A stretch of DNA of 47,672 nt from Streptomyces natalensis ATCC 27448 (GCF_000935125.1 NZ_JRKI01000036.1:1-47672); one strand, 5' to 3'; numbered from the stretch's first letter, positions 31,501 through 39,480 are shown. Notes: generated by a model not told the origin, from the sequence alone. Made by a program: numbers and translations.

Positions 31501-33245
31501 CGGGCCGCCGCCAGCTCGGCGGCGGAGTGCCGGGCGGCCGCCTCCCGGGCGCGGTCGGTGGTCTGCCGGGCGGCCTCGCGGGCGGTGTCCCACGCCTGGA
31601 CGGCGGTCTTCTCGGCATCGGAGGCGGCCAGCGCGGCGCGGGCCGGGTCGGCGTCGGGGGCGGAATCGTCCAGCCAGCCCGCCCGGACGGCCTCGGCGGT
31701 CTCCTCGGCGACCTCGGCCAGGCGCTGACGGAGGTGGTCGGCCTCGCTGCGGGCGCGCTGTGCGGTGGTGGCGGCGGCGGTGGCGTCGCGGTGCGCCGCT
31801 TCGCCGGCCTCCTGGAGGGCGGCGGAACGCTCCTCCTCCTCGTTGGCGATCCGCTCACCGGCCTCGGCGGCGGCGTGCAGGGCGCGGACGAGGTCGGTGG
31901 CGGCGGTGGCACGGGCGGCGAGCGCCGGAGCGGCGTCCCGTTCGGCCTCGCGGATGGCGGCGGCGACCCGGGCGGAGCGGTCGGCGGCGGCGCGGTGCCG
32001 CAGCGCGATCTCGGCGGCCTGCCAGGCGCTGTGCAGCGTACGGGCGTCGTTGAGCTCACGGCGCTGGGCGGCGGCGCCCTTCTCGGCGGCGGCCAGCGCC
32101 AGGGAGGCGTGGCGGTAGGCCAGTTCGGCGCAGACCAGGGAGCGGCGGTCGCGGGCGTGTCCGGCGTCGGTGACCCGGTGGGCCGCGGCGGCGAGCTGTT
32201 CGGCCAGCTCGGCGGCGCGGCCGCGCTCCTCGGTGCCGCGGGCGTGCAGCCGCTGGGCCAGGCCTCGGGTGCGGCGCTCGGCGCCCGTATGCACCTCGCG
32301 GGCGCGCTCGCGCTGTTCGGCGGCCTCGGCGATGCGCGACAGCAGATCCAGCGAGCCGGCGGTGAAGTCCCGCTCGGCGGTCAGCTCGGCGCGCCGGCCG
32401 AGCTTGTGCGCGAAGCCGTGGACGAGGTCGGCGAGGCCGTCGGTGTCACGGGTGTCGGTGACGGCGCGCAGCAGCAGATCGGTGAAGTCGGAGTCGTTCT
32501 TGACCGCGAACAGGCCGGCGGCCTCGCCCTCGTCGGCGTTCATCTCCCGCTGGTACCGGAACAGCTCGGGATCCAGGCCCAGCATGCCGAGGTGCTCGTT
32601 CCACCGCTCGTGCACCTCCTCCCAGACCACGTCCAGATTCGGGTAGTTCTTCCCGGCCTCGGTCAGAACGTCCCGGAAGCCCTTCATGGTGCGGCGGCGG
32701 CCCTGGGCCCCGGAGGTCCCCTCGCCGCCCTCCTGGCGGGGCCGGACGATGGTGGCCTCGGCCACCGGGAGCGAGTCCAGGCTCATCCCCGGGCCCGGCC
32801 GGAAGCTGTACCAGGCCTCGGCGAACTTACGGGGGTCGTTGGAGACCTGGCGGCCGCGCCATTCGCTGACCTTGCCGACGACGATGCTCTCGCCGGTCAG
32901 GACGTGCTGCCACTCCAGCGCGACATGCCCGCAGTCGTCGGCCAGCAGGAACTTGCGCAGCACGCCGGAGCTGGCGCCGCCCAGGGTGTTGCGGTGACCG
33001 GGCAGCATCACCGAGAAGATCAGCTTGAGCAGGACGGACTTGCCGCCGCCGTTCTCCAGGAAGAGCACTCCGGCCGGGGCCGGGCGGCGCGGCGGGCCGA
33101 CCGGCTCGTCCTCGAAGAAGTCCGCCTGGGCCGGGGCCGGTTGGGGCACGGGCGCACCGACTCCGCGCAGGTCCAGCACGGTGTCGGCATAGCGCGCACC
33201 GGCGGGCCCGATGGAGTAGAGGCGGACCCGGGACAGCTCGTACAT
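28563..33245 (-). CDS. Large SMC/MukB-like ATPase with coiled coils and a central hinge
   Basis: A 1560-residue protein of SMC/Rad50/MukB build. The N-terminal head has a Walker A variant LFLENGGGKS (61-70; the usual first Gly is Leu). Two long Ala/Glu/Arg coiled coils (about 280-670 and 850-1270) flank a globular hinge with ILGALGDGGLLPPGPDVLAAV and GVIITDPDTHARAREAL. The C-terminal head has the signature FSGGQLLTAA (1405-1414) and Walker B TLFLDNPIG, where the catalytic Glu position is Asn1444. The ATG at 33245 begins MYELSRVRLYSIGPAG. It follows the wHTH gene by 67 bp and the kleisin-like gene, so all three are probably one operon. Family role by analogy: DNA-loop extrusion or plasmid/chromosome handling. 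No nuclease partner is seen. Confidence 0.88.
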   Translation of the reverse strand: MYELSRVRLYSIGPAGARYADTVLDLRGVGAPVPQPAPAQADFFEDEPVGPPRRPAPAGVLFLENGGGKSVLLKLIFSVMLPGHRNTLGGASSGVLRKFLLADDCGHVALEWQHVLTGESIVVGKVSEWRGRQVSNDPRKFAEAWYSFRPGPGMSLDSLPVAEATIVRPRQEGGEGTSGAQGRRRTMKGFRDVLTEAGKNYPNLDVVWEEVHERWNEHLGMLGLDPELFRYQREMNADEGEAAGLFAVKNDSDFTDLLLRAVTDTRDTDGLADLVHGFAHKLGRRAELTAERDFTAGSLDLLSRIAEAAEQRERAREVHTGAERRTRGLAQRLHARGTEERGRAAELAEQLAAAAHRVTDAGHARDRRSLVCAELAYRHASLALAAAEKGAAAQRRELNDARTLHSAWQAAEIALRHRAAADRSARVAAAIREAERDAAPALAARATAATDLVRALHAAAEAGERIANEEEERSAALQEAGEAAHRDATAAATTAQRARSEADHLRQRLAEVAEETAEAVRAGWLDDSAPDADPARAALAASDAEKTAVQAWDTAREAARQTTDRAREAAARHSAAELAAARAEDAAQATERAHDAERRAAEVLGSESRLAELLGLPEARSAGLPGPRSAESAPGEPLTAEELDRSAEALRELLDDGVAAAERQLFDLRTAAADDSRILGALGDGGLLPPGPDVLAAVEYLGEHGIPALPGWRYLAQSVDPADHARVLAARPELVDGVIITDPDTHARAREALAQAALLPRSAVAVGTAAALLAPAPAPDGRDTGVFLVPPNPAMHDESAADEERQTLRARAVARDEEIRALAARLAGDRALAARLGSWRTGCPQGRLTELAAAAEQTRTAADAAAAELTEARTVRAEADEAAAEATAVRDERQEAAQRARRAADLLAGLAHRLRERATWQSRLRELADEAAEFEARAEECVDRARSADEDRRAAQRAADDARRTARALRAERSEIAGVPDDLGEAREAPSASLPALRESYRAASQLYEKVGVGADLRAEQARAEGDESAALAELNRLTNKVRTRAEALLESPDAADGPSRQAAAARAESLVQMLESRASAASEQLGRLRGEAERLAPTDGEVHTELPAELVPADADRAKELLREANAELATATEALEAARARHEELLRGHRAAEDAASGFDEAAALLRDLLRDHQDAEDAAEERTEPYAGSLAEARQAAAESRRSLRGCAADLSAAESAVREASDILVRHANSTRYEQVRTPARQQIRELPAAALPDHAAKWAQAFAPRLRVLTDELAQLERNRDSIVDRLRGLVESSLTTLRSAQRLSRLPEGLGEWSGQEFLRIRFEDPDQATLTERLGEVIDEATRSAVRKNSDLRRDGMSLLLRGVGAALLPRGVAVEILKPDAVLRAERVPVGQMGDVFSGGQLLTAAIALYCTMAALRSNDRGRDKQRHAGTLFLDNPIGRANATYLLELQRAVADALGVQLLYTTGLFDTTALAEFPLVIRLRNDADLRAGLKYISVEEHLRPGLPQQDPGGEAVHGQITATRMYRRPDEAPQVPAQQETGPEDTTADGAED

Positions 33246-33312
33246 GGCGGACTCTCGTGGTGGTGGTGTCGGTCGGTGGTCTGGCAGCGGTCGTACGGGT
33301 GGGGCGGGCGGG

Positions 33313-34248
33313 TCAGTCCGAGTGGAAGGGCAGTCCCGCCTCGGAGACCAGGTCGAGGTCGTCGGTGTCCTCGCCGGGCAGCAGGGAGCCGGACCCGTCG
33401 GCGACGGGGACGATGCCCAGCTCCAGCAGCTCGGCCATGGCGGCGCTGCCGGCCATGTCGCGGACCTGGAGCTGATAGCGGGCGGTGGTGCGGTACGCGC
33501 CTCCGGCGTCGTCGCCGGTGCGCTGGAGGAAGCCGGAGTCGACGAGGAAGGTGACGGCCTTGGCGATGATGCCGGTGGTCGAACCGGCCAGTCGCCGGGC
33601 GTCCTTGGTGGCACCGGTCGCGCTGCGCCGCGCGTAGACCCGCCAGGCGGCCTCCAGGCCGGGCGCCTCGCTGACCGGGTCGGTGTTCTCGCCCTCCTGC
33701 TCGGCGCGCTCCTCCAGGCGGCGGCATGCCTGCCGCACGAAGGCGTCGACGCCGTTGACGGTGATCCGGCCGATATAGCCGTCGTCGGCGAGGTCCTCGG
33801 GGCGGGGGAAGGCCAGCGCGGCGACGGCCAGATGGGCCAGGCCGTGCAGGAAGCGGTCGGCGGAGTCGGCGGTGGCGCGGCGGGCGTAGTCGCCCATCCG
33901 GACGGCGAAGACGGAGTCCTCGGCGGCGGTGACGGCCATCCCGGCGCGGGTGGAGACCTCCAGGACGACCAGGCCCAGGCCGGTGGCGACGGCGTCGGCG
34001 AGGCGGGCGAAGGCGGGCTCGTCCCGGTAGCGGCGCAGCAGGTCGGCGTACTCGGCGTCGCGCGCGGGCAGCAGCTTGGGCTGGAGCCCGAAGGAGACCA
34101 GCCGGGCGGCGTCCGCGGCGTCGGCCGGGCTCAGCGGCGCGGGTGCGGCGGCCGGCGGCTCCTGCGCGGGAGCGGTCCAGGGCTCGGCGTCGCCCAGGGG
34201 CTCGGGGGCCACCGGGTCGGCGGCGGGGTACCCAAGGGACTCGGTCAC
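33313..34248 (-). CDS. wHTH partner of the SMC-like complex (MukE/KITE-like position)
   Basis: The 311-residue protein has a disordered Pro/Ala-rich N-terminus (to about 40). An alpha-helical and beta region follows (LLRRYRDEPAFARLADAVATGLG, VLEVSTRAG), and then a winged-helix-like segment near 235-285 (TTGIIAKAVTFLVDSGFLQ, YRTTARYQLQVRDMA). It is placed between kleisin-like and SMC-like genes, as MukE/JetB are in their loci; assignment rests on position and predicted fold. GTG 34248 is chosen because AAGGAG precedes it by 8 bases on its strand. The frame stays open upstream to 34491 through three 27-bp tandem repeats that would encode SQDAPP-type repeats, so a longer form is possible. Confidence 0.75.
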   Translation of the reverse strand: MTESLGYPAADPVAPEPLGDAEPWTAPAQEPPAAAPAPLSPADAADAARLVSFGLQPKLLPARDAEYADLLRRYRDEPAFARLADAVATGLGLVVLEVSTRAGMAVTAAEDSVFAVRMGDYARRATADSADRFLHGLAHLAVAALAFPRPEDLADDGYIGRITVNGVDAFVRQACRRLEERAEQEGENTDPVSEAPGLEAAWRVYARRSATGATKDARRLAGSTTGIIAKAVTFLVDSGFLQRTGDDAGGAYRTTARYQLQVRDMAGSAAMAELLELGIVPVADGSGSLLPGEDTDDLDLVSEAGLPFHSD

Positions 34249-34330
34249 GGGTGAAGCTCCTTGTACGGGGTCCGGACGGCCGGGCGGGCGAGCGGCCGGC
34301 GTATCCGGCGGCTCGGGGAGGGTGGGCGGC

Positions 34331-34411
34331 GCATCCTGGGAGAGGGGGTCGGGTGGGGCGTCCTGGGACGGGGGGTCGGCTGGGGCGTCCTGGGACGGGA
34401 GGTCGGGCCCG
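34331..34411. repeat. Three 27-bp tandem repeats between kleisin-like and wHTH genes
   Basis: Units start at 34331, 34358 and 34385, each with TCCTGGGA(C/G) and (G)GGTCGG; the third is diverged at its end. The 27-bp period keeps the frame of the downstream gene and would encode DPPSQDAPP-like nonapeptides on the minus strand. Confidence 0.8.
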
Positions 34412-34417
34412 GGGGCA

Positions 34418-35956
34418 TCAGGCCACCTCCGAGCGGCCGGCGGCCATACCGGCCGCGTCCAGCAGGGCCGTGCCGACGATGAGATCGGCACCGCCGAACT
34501 CGGGGTCGGCCAGCTCCGTGCCGTCGTCGACGGCGAACAGCAGCTGCGACTCCCCCTGGCGGTAGGCCGTACCGACCGGCGGGCTGGCCGCGTGCACCGC
34601 CAACAGGGCGACGAGATAGGGGAGTTCGGGATCCTGGCGGCGGGCCTCGGCCAGCAGGCCGGAGAGCCGGCGGGGCGCGTCGGCGGGCAGGTCGAGCAGC
34701 GCCATCGCGGCCTCCAGCTGCTCCTCGCTGAAGCGGCTGTCGTCGGGCGTGGCCACCAGATCGGGCTCGGGCATCTCCGCCCCGAGGTGCTCGCGCTCCA
34801 GGGGCGGGGTGAGCAGCACCTCGACCAGATCGCCGACGCGGACCGCCGAGGGGGTGCGCAGTCCCGTGCCGCGGGCGAAGAAGGCGTCGGTGACGCGGAT
34901 GGCGTGCTCGGCGGGCAGCGGCAGCAGCGGGGCGACCAGCTGGCCGTAGAGGTCCAGGCCGGAGCGGGCGGCGGGGGCGGCGAAGGCCTGCCGGTCCTGT
35001 TCGGCGCGGAAGAGCGGACCGGCCTCCAGCAGCCGGGACTGGAGCTGGGTGTGCCGCCGGATGCAGTCCTTGACGATGTCGACCAGCTCGGCGGCGCGCC
35101 GCTTGTGCTCCCCGGTCTTGTGGTCGACGGCCTCGGCCTCGTCGCGGGCCTTGCGGATGTTGGTGAGGATGGCGTTCTCGTGGCGGTAGCGGTCCGCGAC
35201 GTGGTCGAGCGCCTCGGCGATCATGTCGGGTACGGCCTGGAGCCAGTCGACGGCGCGGACGTTGCGCCGCGTCGCCTCCAGGGTCTTGCGCAGCGTCTCG
35301 GCGTACTGGACGGTGCGGTAGCGGGCCTGCTCGGCGGCGAGCTGGGCGTCCGCCAGCCGGCCGCGGTTGATCAGCACCTCCAGCTTGACCTCGGCGGCGA
35401 TCTGGGCGCTGGTGACGTCCGTGTCGAGCGCGCCGACCAGGACGTTGACCGCCTCGTCGGTGGCCCGGAGGTAGACCGTGCCGCCGGGCCCGGGGACCTC
35501 CTCGATCAGCTTGAAGTCGTAATCGCGGCGGACATATTCACCATCAGTGGTGAAAGTGCCGTAAACGGCCCGGAAGCCGCGGTCCACGCTGCCGACGTTG
35601 ATCAGGTTCTCCAGCACCCAGCGGGCCACCCGCTCGTGCTCGGCCTGGGAGCGCCGCGGGGCCTGGGCGGCGACCCGCGGGAGCACCTTCGCCACTATCT
35701 CCTCGTGATCGGCGCCGGTGTCGAAGTCCATGTTCAGCGTGACGAGGTCGATGACGGCGAGCGCCACCTCCGCCATCGCGTAGACGCCGTACTCCCCCGC
35801 GAGGTTGGCCTTGCGCGCATCGAGGTCGTGCAGCGGCGCGGTGCACGCCAGGGCGCGCAGCCGGCGGGCCAGGCCCTCGTCGGCGGCCGGGCCCGGGGCG
35901 GGCCGGTTCGGCCCGTTGAGCTGGGGCGCAGCGGCCCCCGAGGCGGGAAAAGTCAC
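34418..35956 (-). CDS. Kleisin-like protein of the SMC complex (MukF/MksF/JetA-like)
   Basis: From GTG 35956 the protein has 512 residues. The first 200 form an alpha-helical and winged-helix region (RRLRALACTAPLHDLDARKANL, RWVLENLINVG, YDFKLIEEV). RATDEAVNVLVGALDTDVTSAQIAAEV and the following LEVLINRGRLADAQLAAEQARYRTVQYAE are the pattern of MukF/MksF-type proteins, where a DUF-type helix pair precedes a long coiled coil. The C-terminus is acidic and would meet the ATPase head. A TACTCT box seven bases before GTG 35956 suggests a leaderless mRNA. TTG 35986 and GTG 35980 are alternatives. First gene of the three-gene operon. Confidence 0.8.
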   Translation of the reverse strand: MTFPASGAAAPQLNGPNRPAPGPAADEGLARRLRALACTAPLHDLDARKANLAGEYGVYAMAEVALAVIDLVTLNMDFDTGADHEEIVAKVLPRVAAQAPRRSQAEHERVARWVLENLINVGSVDRGFRAVYGTFTTDGEYVRRDYDFKLIEEVPGPGGTVYLRATDEAVNVLVGALDTDVTSAQIAAEVKLEVLINRGRLADAQLAAEQARYRTVQYAETLRKTLEATRRNVRAVDWLQAVPDMIAEALDHVADRYRHENAILTNIRKARDEAEAVDHKTGEHKRRAAELVDIVKDCIRRHTQLQSRLLEAGPLFRAEQDRQAFAAPAARSGLDLYGQLVAPLLPLPAEHAIRVTDAFFARGTGLRTPSAVRVGDLVEVLLTPPLEREHLGAEMPEPDLVATPDDSRFSEEQLEAAMALLDLPADAPRRLSGLLAEARRQDPELPYLVALLAVHAASPPVGTAYRQGESQLLFAVDDGTELADPEFGGADLIVGTALLDAAGMAAGRSEVA

Positions 35957-36058
35957 GTCGCACAGAGTAGGCGCTCCCACTGACAACGGACGAAACGGCG
36001 CGGTCTCGCGCGACGGGGGGCGTGCTGAGGAGGGCGCGTCGGCCTCAGCACTTCACCT

Positions 36059-36703
36059 TCAGTGCGTCGCCCCCTCCGCCACCCGCAGGTCCGTACGGAT
36101 GCGGGCGGCCGTCACCGCGATCTCCCGCAGCGCCCGCGCCACCGACCCGACGGGCAGGGACGGCAGCGCGCGGTCGGTGACCTGTTCCGGTGCGTACGGG
36201 ACGTGCACAAAGCCGCCCCGTACGCCGGGCAGTTCGGTGGCCAGCAGATGCGCGAGCCCGTAGAAGACGTGGTTGCAGACGAAGGTGCCCGCGGTGTTGG
36301 AGACCGAGGCGGGCAGCCCCGCGGCACGGACCGCCGCCACGCAAGCCTTGACCGGCAGGGTGGAGAAGTACGCGGCCGGGCCGCCGGGCACGATCGCCTC
36401 GTCCACGGGCTCCGCGCCGGAAACATCCGGAATACGCGCATCGTCCACGTTGATGGCGACGCGTTCGACGGTGACGTCCGGTCGCCCGCCCGCCTGGCCG
36501 ACGCACACCACGATCTCCGGGCGGGTGTCCGCCACCGCGGCTCGCAGGGCGGTGAGCGAGCCCCCGTAGACGCAGGGCAGCTCCACGGCGAACATCTCGA
36601 ACCCGGGCGGCGGTTCGGCCGCGGCGGCACGCACCGCGCGCCAGGAGGGGTTGGTCGGCTCGCCGCCGAAGGGCTCGAATCCGGTGAGCAGTACCCGGGG
36701 CAT
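36059..36703 (-). CDS. pcp: Pyrrolidone-carboxylate peptidase (pyroglutamyl peptidase I)
   Basis: A cysteine peptidase of family C15 that removes N-terminal pyroglutamate from peptides, releasing free 5-oxoproline in the cytoplasm. The 214-residue length is normal. The catalytic triad is visible: Glu in RPDVTVERVAIN, Cys in SNTAGTFVCNHVFYG and His in GFVHVPYAPEQ. The start LLTGFEPFGG is typical. It is downstream of the DUF969-DUF979 pair in the same direction (70 bp gap with a hairpin). The locus as a whole releases, may import, and breaks down 5-oxoproline. Confidence 0.95.
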   Translation of the reverse strand: MPRVLLTGFEPFGGEPTNPSWRAVRAAAAEPPPGFEMFAVELPCVYGGSLTALRAAVADTRPEIVVCVGQAGGRPDVTVERVAINVDDARIPDVSGAEPVDEAIVPGGPAAYFSTLPVKACVAAVRAAGLPASVSNTAGTFVCNHVFYGLAHLLATELPGVRGGFVHVPYAPEQVTDRALPSLPVGSVARALREIAVTAARIRTDLRVAEGATH

Positions 36704-36735
36704 GGGCGGTTCCTCGGCAGGTCGGAGGGCAGTCG

Positions 36736-36767
36736 GTGGGCAGGCCCGGAGCGCGGGCCCGCCCCAC
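36736..36767. terminator. Hairpin between DUF979 and pcp
   Basis: GTGGGCAGGCCCG and CGGGCCCGCCCCAC pair with one bulge around GAGCG. It could stop or reduce transcription entering pcp from the transporter genes. Confidence 0.5.
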
Positions 36768-36773
36768 GCGGAC

Positions 36774-37742
36774 TCAGAAGGCGAACAGCGACATCAGGGC
36801 GATATTGCAGCCCAGCAGCACCCCCGCCGTGGGCAGCTGGGCCTTGATGGGCCCGTAGCGGTCCTTGAGCTCCAGCAGTGCCGCCGGGACGAGGTTGAAG
36901 TTGGCCGCCATCGGGGTCACCAGGGTGCCGCAGAATCCGGCGAGCATCCCGAGGGCCAGGACGGCGGCGGGGTTGCCGTGGAAGTGGCCGATCAGGACCG
37001 GCCAGCCGACGGCGGCGGTCATCACCGGGAAGGCGGCGAAGGCGTTGCCCATCACGGTGGTGAACAGGAACATGCCCACGCAGTAGACGACGACCGCGAC
37101 GTAGACCGAGTCCTTGGGCAGCACGGACGTGGCGAGCCTGCCCACCTGGGCGCCGACGCCGGAAACCTGGAAGATGGTGCCCAGGGTGGCCAGCATCTGC
37201 GGGAGCAGCATCGCCCAGCCCATCGCCTCCAGCAGGGAGCGCCCGGACTGCACCGGTACCGATACCCGCTTCTCGCGCAGCATGATCATGCCGATGGCCA
37301 GGGCGGCGATCGCCCCCAGCCCCAGGCCCAGGATGGTCTCGCTGCCCTCCTGGAGGACGGGTTCGCCCCCGAAGGAGAGGTGTTTGACGCCGACCGCGCA
37401 GACCATCGCCACGACCGGGATGGTGAGCGCGGGGACGAAGAGCCGGTCACCGAGCCTGGCCGCGCCGGCGGCGCGCTGCTGGGGGGTGGTGGTGCGCGGG
37501 GTGCCGCGCCCGGTGCAGCCGAAACCGGCCAGAGCGGCCATCACGAGCACCGCGGCGCCCAGCGGTTCGGCGGGCGCCTGCCCGGTGACGACCCAGCTGC
37601 TGTAGATGAATCCGGCGCCGATCAGGCCCCAGAAGCCGGCGGTGCCGAAGCGCTTGGGGTTGCTGCGGTCGGTGACCATCTGCGCGGCCATCACCAGGAA
37701 GCTGAGGCCGACCAGCCAGTAGAACCACTCTGCCTTGATCAC
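36774..37742 (-). CDS. DUF979 membrane protein, putative 5-oxoproline permease subunit
   Basis: A 322-residue integral membrane protein with about 8-9 hydrophobic segments, e.g. WFYWLVGLSFLVMAA near the start and AVLALGMLAGFCGTLVTP near the end. The GTG at 37742 overlaps the stop of the DUF969 gene as GTGA. DUF969/DUF979 pairs are known to cluster with pxpABC and are predicted to carry 5-oxoproline; the transport role is not proved. Pairing with DUF969 and position beside pcp support that reading here. Confidence 0.88.
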   Translation of the reverse strand: MIKAEWFYWLVGLSFLVMAAQMVTDRSNPKRFGTAGFWGLIGAGFIYSSWVVTGQAPAEPLGAAVLVMAALAGFGCTGRGTPRTTTPQQRAAGAARLGDRLFVPALTIPVVAMVCAVGVKHLSFGGEPVLQEGSETILGLGLGAIAALAIGMIMLREKRVSVPVQSGRSLLEAMGWAMLLPQMLATLGTIFQVSGVGAQVGRLATSVLPKDSVYVAVVVYCVGMFLFTTVMGNAFAAFPVMTAAVGWPVLIGHFHGNPAAVLALGMLAGFCGTLVTPMAANFNLVPAALLELKDRYGPIKAQLPTAGVLLGCNIALMSLFAF

Positions 37743-38446
37743 TGGGCGGCCTCCACTTCGGCGGTTGCGGCGTTGGCGGTCAGCAGCTCGCGCTCCAAGT
37801 GGCGGTCCAGGCGCAGCAGTCGCCAGCCATGGACGACGAAAGCGCACACCGCGGTCGGGATCGCCCACATCGCCAGGTCCAGCGGTTCGAGGTGGGTCCC
37901 GTAGGTGGTGTTGACGAAGCCGGTGATCAGCAGGATCGAGCCGACGGCCAGGAAGACGTCCTCGCCGAAGAACAGGCCGACGTTGTCCGCGCTGGCGGCG
38001 AAGGACCGGACCTTCTCCCGGGTCCGCTCCGGGAGGCCGCCGTAGGTGCGCTCGGCGGCGCCCTCGGCCATCGGCACGGCGAGCGGGCGGACGGTCTGGG
38101 CGGGGCCGAAGACATTGGTCAGGCCGACCGCCGCGCCGATCTGCCGCAGGCCCAGATAGAGCGTCAGAAACCGTCCGGTGGTCAGCTTGGAGAACCGGGC
38201 GATGACGTTACGGGCCTGCTCCTGGAGGCCGTAGCGCTCCAGGAGGCCGATGACCGGGAGGGTGATGGCGAAGATCGTCACGGCCCGGCTGCCGGCGAAA
38301 CCCGTGCCGAAGGCGGCCAGCACCTTGCCGGGCGACAGGCCGCCGAGGAAGCCGGTGGCGATGCCGGCCACCGCGACGACCAGGAGGGGATTGCGTCTGG
38401 TGGCGAAGCCGAGCACGACCACGAGCACACCGAGGAGGACAATCAT
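37739..38446 (-). CDS. DUF969 membrane protein, partner of DUF979
   Basis: A 235-residue membrane protein with about five to six hydrophobic segments (MIVLLGVLVVVLGFATRR at the N-terminus, AVTIFAITLPVIGLL, LAVGSILLITGFV). The conserved GLTNVFGPAQTVRPLAVPMAEG region is typical. It precedes DUF979 with GTGA overlap. A copy of the GntR-like operator lies at 38510-38525, 64 bp upstream of its ATG, so the operon is probably under the GntR regulator next door. Confidence 0.9.
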   Translation of the reverse strand: MIVLLGVLVVVLGFATRRNPLLVVAVAGIATGFLGGLSPGKVLAAFGTGFAGSRAVTIFAITLPVIGLLERYGLQEQARNVIARFSKLTTGRFLTLYLGLRQIGAAVGLTNVFGPAQTVRPLAVPMAEGAAERTYGGLPERTREKVRSFAASADNVGLFFGEDVFLAVGSILLITGFVNTTYGTHLEPLDLAMWAIPTAVCAFVVHGWRLLRLDRHLERELLTANAATAEVEAAQ

Positions 38447-38509
38447 GGGTCCGCCTTCCCGCGTACAGGGACCCCACGGACGGTGAGGAGAATGCCGAGG
38501 ACGTTAGGC

Positions 38510-38525
38510 GATTGTTCAACGATCC
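38510..38525. promoter_or_regulatory. GntR-type operator, copy 1 (DUF969 promoter)
   Basis: GATTGTTCAACGATCC here is identical over 16 bp to 39404-39419. Sequence around it is GCGATTGTTCAACGATCCGAC. Confidence 0.7.
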
Positions 38526-38560
38526 GACAAGGGTCGGGAGGGCGGAACTCCGGGCGCGCC

Positions 38561-39304
38561 TCAGCCTTCCTTGATGCGCTGGGCGTACGCCCCCGACAAC
38601 TGGCCGCGCGAGTCCTCCAGGTAGGCCAGCAGCAGCCGCTCGGCCGCGGCGGCGTCGCCCGCCAGCAGGGTGTCCGCGATCTGCCGGTTGCGGACCAGGT
38701 AGGGGGCGTAGAAGCGCTGCGGATCGTCCATGACGTGGAAGACCAGCCGGAGTTCGGCCAGCACCCCGCGCATCAGCTCATCGGTGCGCGGACTGCCCAC
38801 CAGGGCGACGATCGCCTGGTGGAAGCGGAGGTTGGCGGTCGACAGGTCCGCCCAGGCACGCGCCGCGGCGGCCTCCTCGCCCGCCTGCACCGCCGCATCG
38901 ATGGCCTCGATCCCCTCGCCGGCCTCGGGGGCGTAGGGCCCCTGCCCCAGGCCCCGCAGCGCCGCGCTCTCCACGATCATGCGCACCCGGAAGATGTCGT
39001 CCAGGTCCTCGACGGTCACGACCCGCACGAACACCCCGCGGTTGAGCCGGTGCTCCAGCAGCCGCTCGTGGGTGAGCAGCCGGAACGCCTCGCGCAGGGT
39101 GTTGCGCGAGACCCCCAGCGCGCCGCCGATGCTCTCCTCCGACAGCCGCGCCCCGGGCGGGAAGAAGCCCTCGGTGATCCGGTCGCGCAGGATGTCGGCG
39201 ACCCGCTCGGCGGTGCTGGCGCGCCCGAGCAGGGCGCGGTCCGACGCCAGGCCGCTGACCTCGGCCAGCCGCCGCCGGTCGTTCTTCGCCACTCCGCCGG
39301 CCAT
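38561..39304 (-). CDS. GntR-family (FadR-type) regulator of the 5-oxoproline genes
   Basis: The 247-residue protein has an N-terminal winged helix at about 30-100 (ERVADILRDRITEGFFPPG, SEESIGGALGVSRNTLREAF, LLEHRLNRGVFVR) and a C-terminal all-helical FCD ligand domain. The latter contains DDIFRVRMIVESAALRG and a FHQAIVALVGSPR stretch. The ATG at 39304 has a GGAG eight bases upstream; GTG 39328 is an in-frame alternative. It is divergent from pxpA, and its likely operator lies between them and upstream of DUF969. 5-Oxoproline is the obvious candidate ligand (inference). Confidence 0.92.
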   Translation of the reverse strand: MAGGVAKNDRRRLAEVSGLASDRALLGRASTAERVADILRDRITEGFFPPGARLSEESIGGALGVSRNTLREAFRLLTHERLLEHRLNRGVFVRVVTVEDLDDIFRVRMIVESAALRGLGQGPYAPEAGEGIEAIDAAVQAGEEAAAARAWADLSTANLRFHQAIVALVGSPRTDELMRGVLAELRLVFHVMDDPQRFYAPYLVRNRQIADTLLAGDAAAAERLLLAYLEDSRGQLSGAYAQRIKEG

Positions 39305-39403
39305 CGCCGTCTCCGCTCTCGCCCGCACTGCGCCGTCACGTCAGCCGCAGTCAATCCCAGCAGTCAATCCCAGAAGGAAGAACGAGACAACATCCCCTTG
39401 TGG

Positions 39404-39419
39404 GATTGTTCAACGATCC
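39404..39419. promoter_or_regulatory. GntR-type operator, copy 2 (pxpA / regulator divergent promoter)
   Basis: GATTGTTCAACGATCC lies within GGGATTGTTCAACGATCCC, a 19-bp near-palindrome. It is 62 bp upstream of the pxpA ATG and about 100 bp upstream of the regulator's ATG. Confidence 0.75.
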
Positions 39420-39480
39420 CTTAGCGTGACCCCGCAGTGTGACCTCGCCCCTGTACGTGCGCCTCACGGAACGGACGCCC

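Noticed and set aside
28674..33554. Long plus-strand open frame antisense to the SMC-like gene
   Set aside because: Composition is Gly/Leu/Gln-rich and the frame mirrors the coiled-coil gene, which has Walker A, signature and Walker B motifs on the other strand.
28563..35956. Complete Wadjet (JetABCD) defence system
   Set aside because: No JetD-like gene is seen on either side; neighbours are pcp and a mycothiol dehydrogenase. I call it only SMC/kleisin/wHTH.
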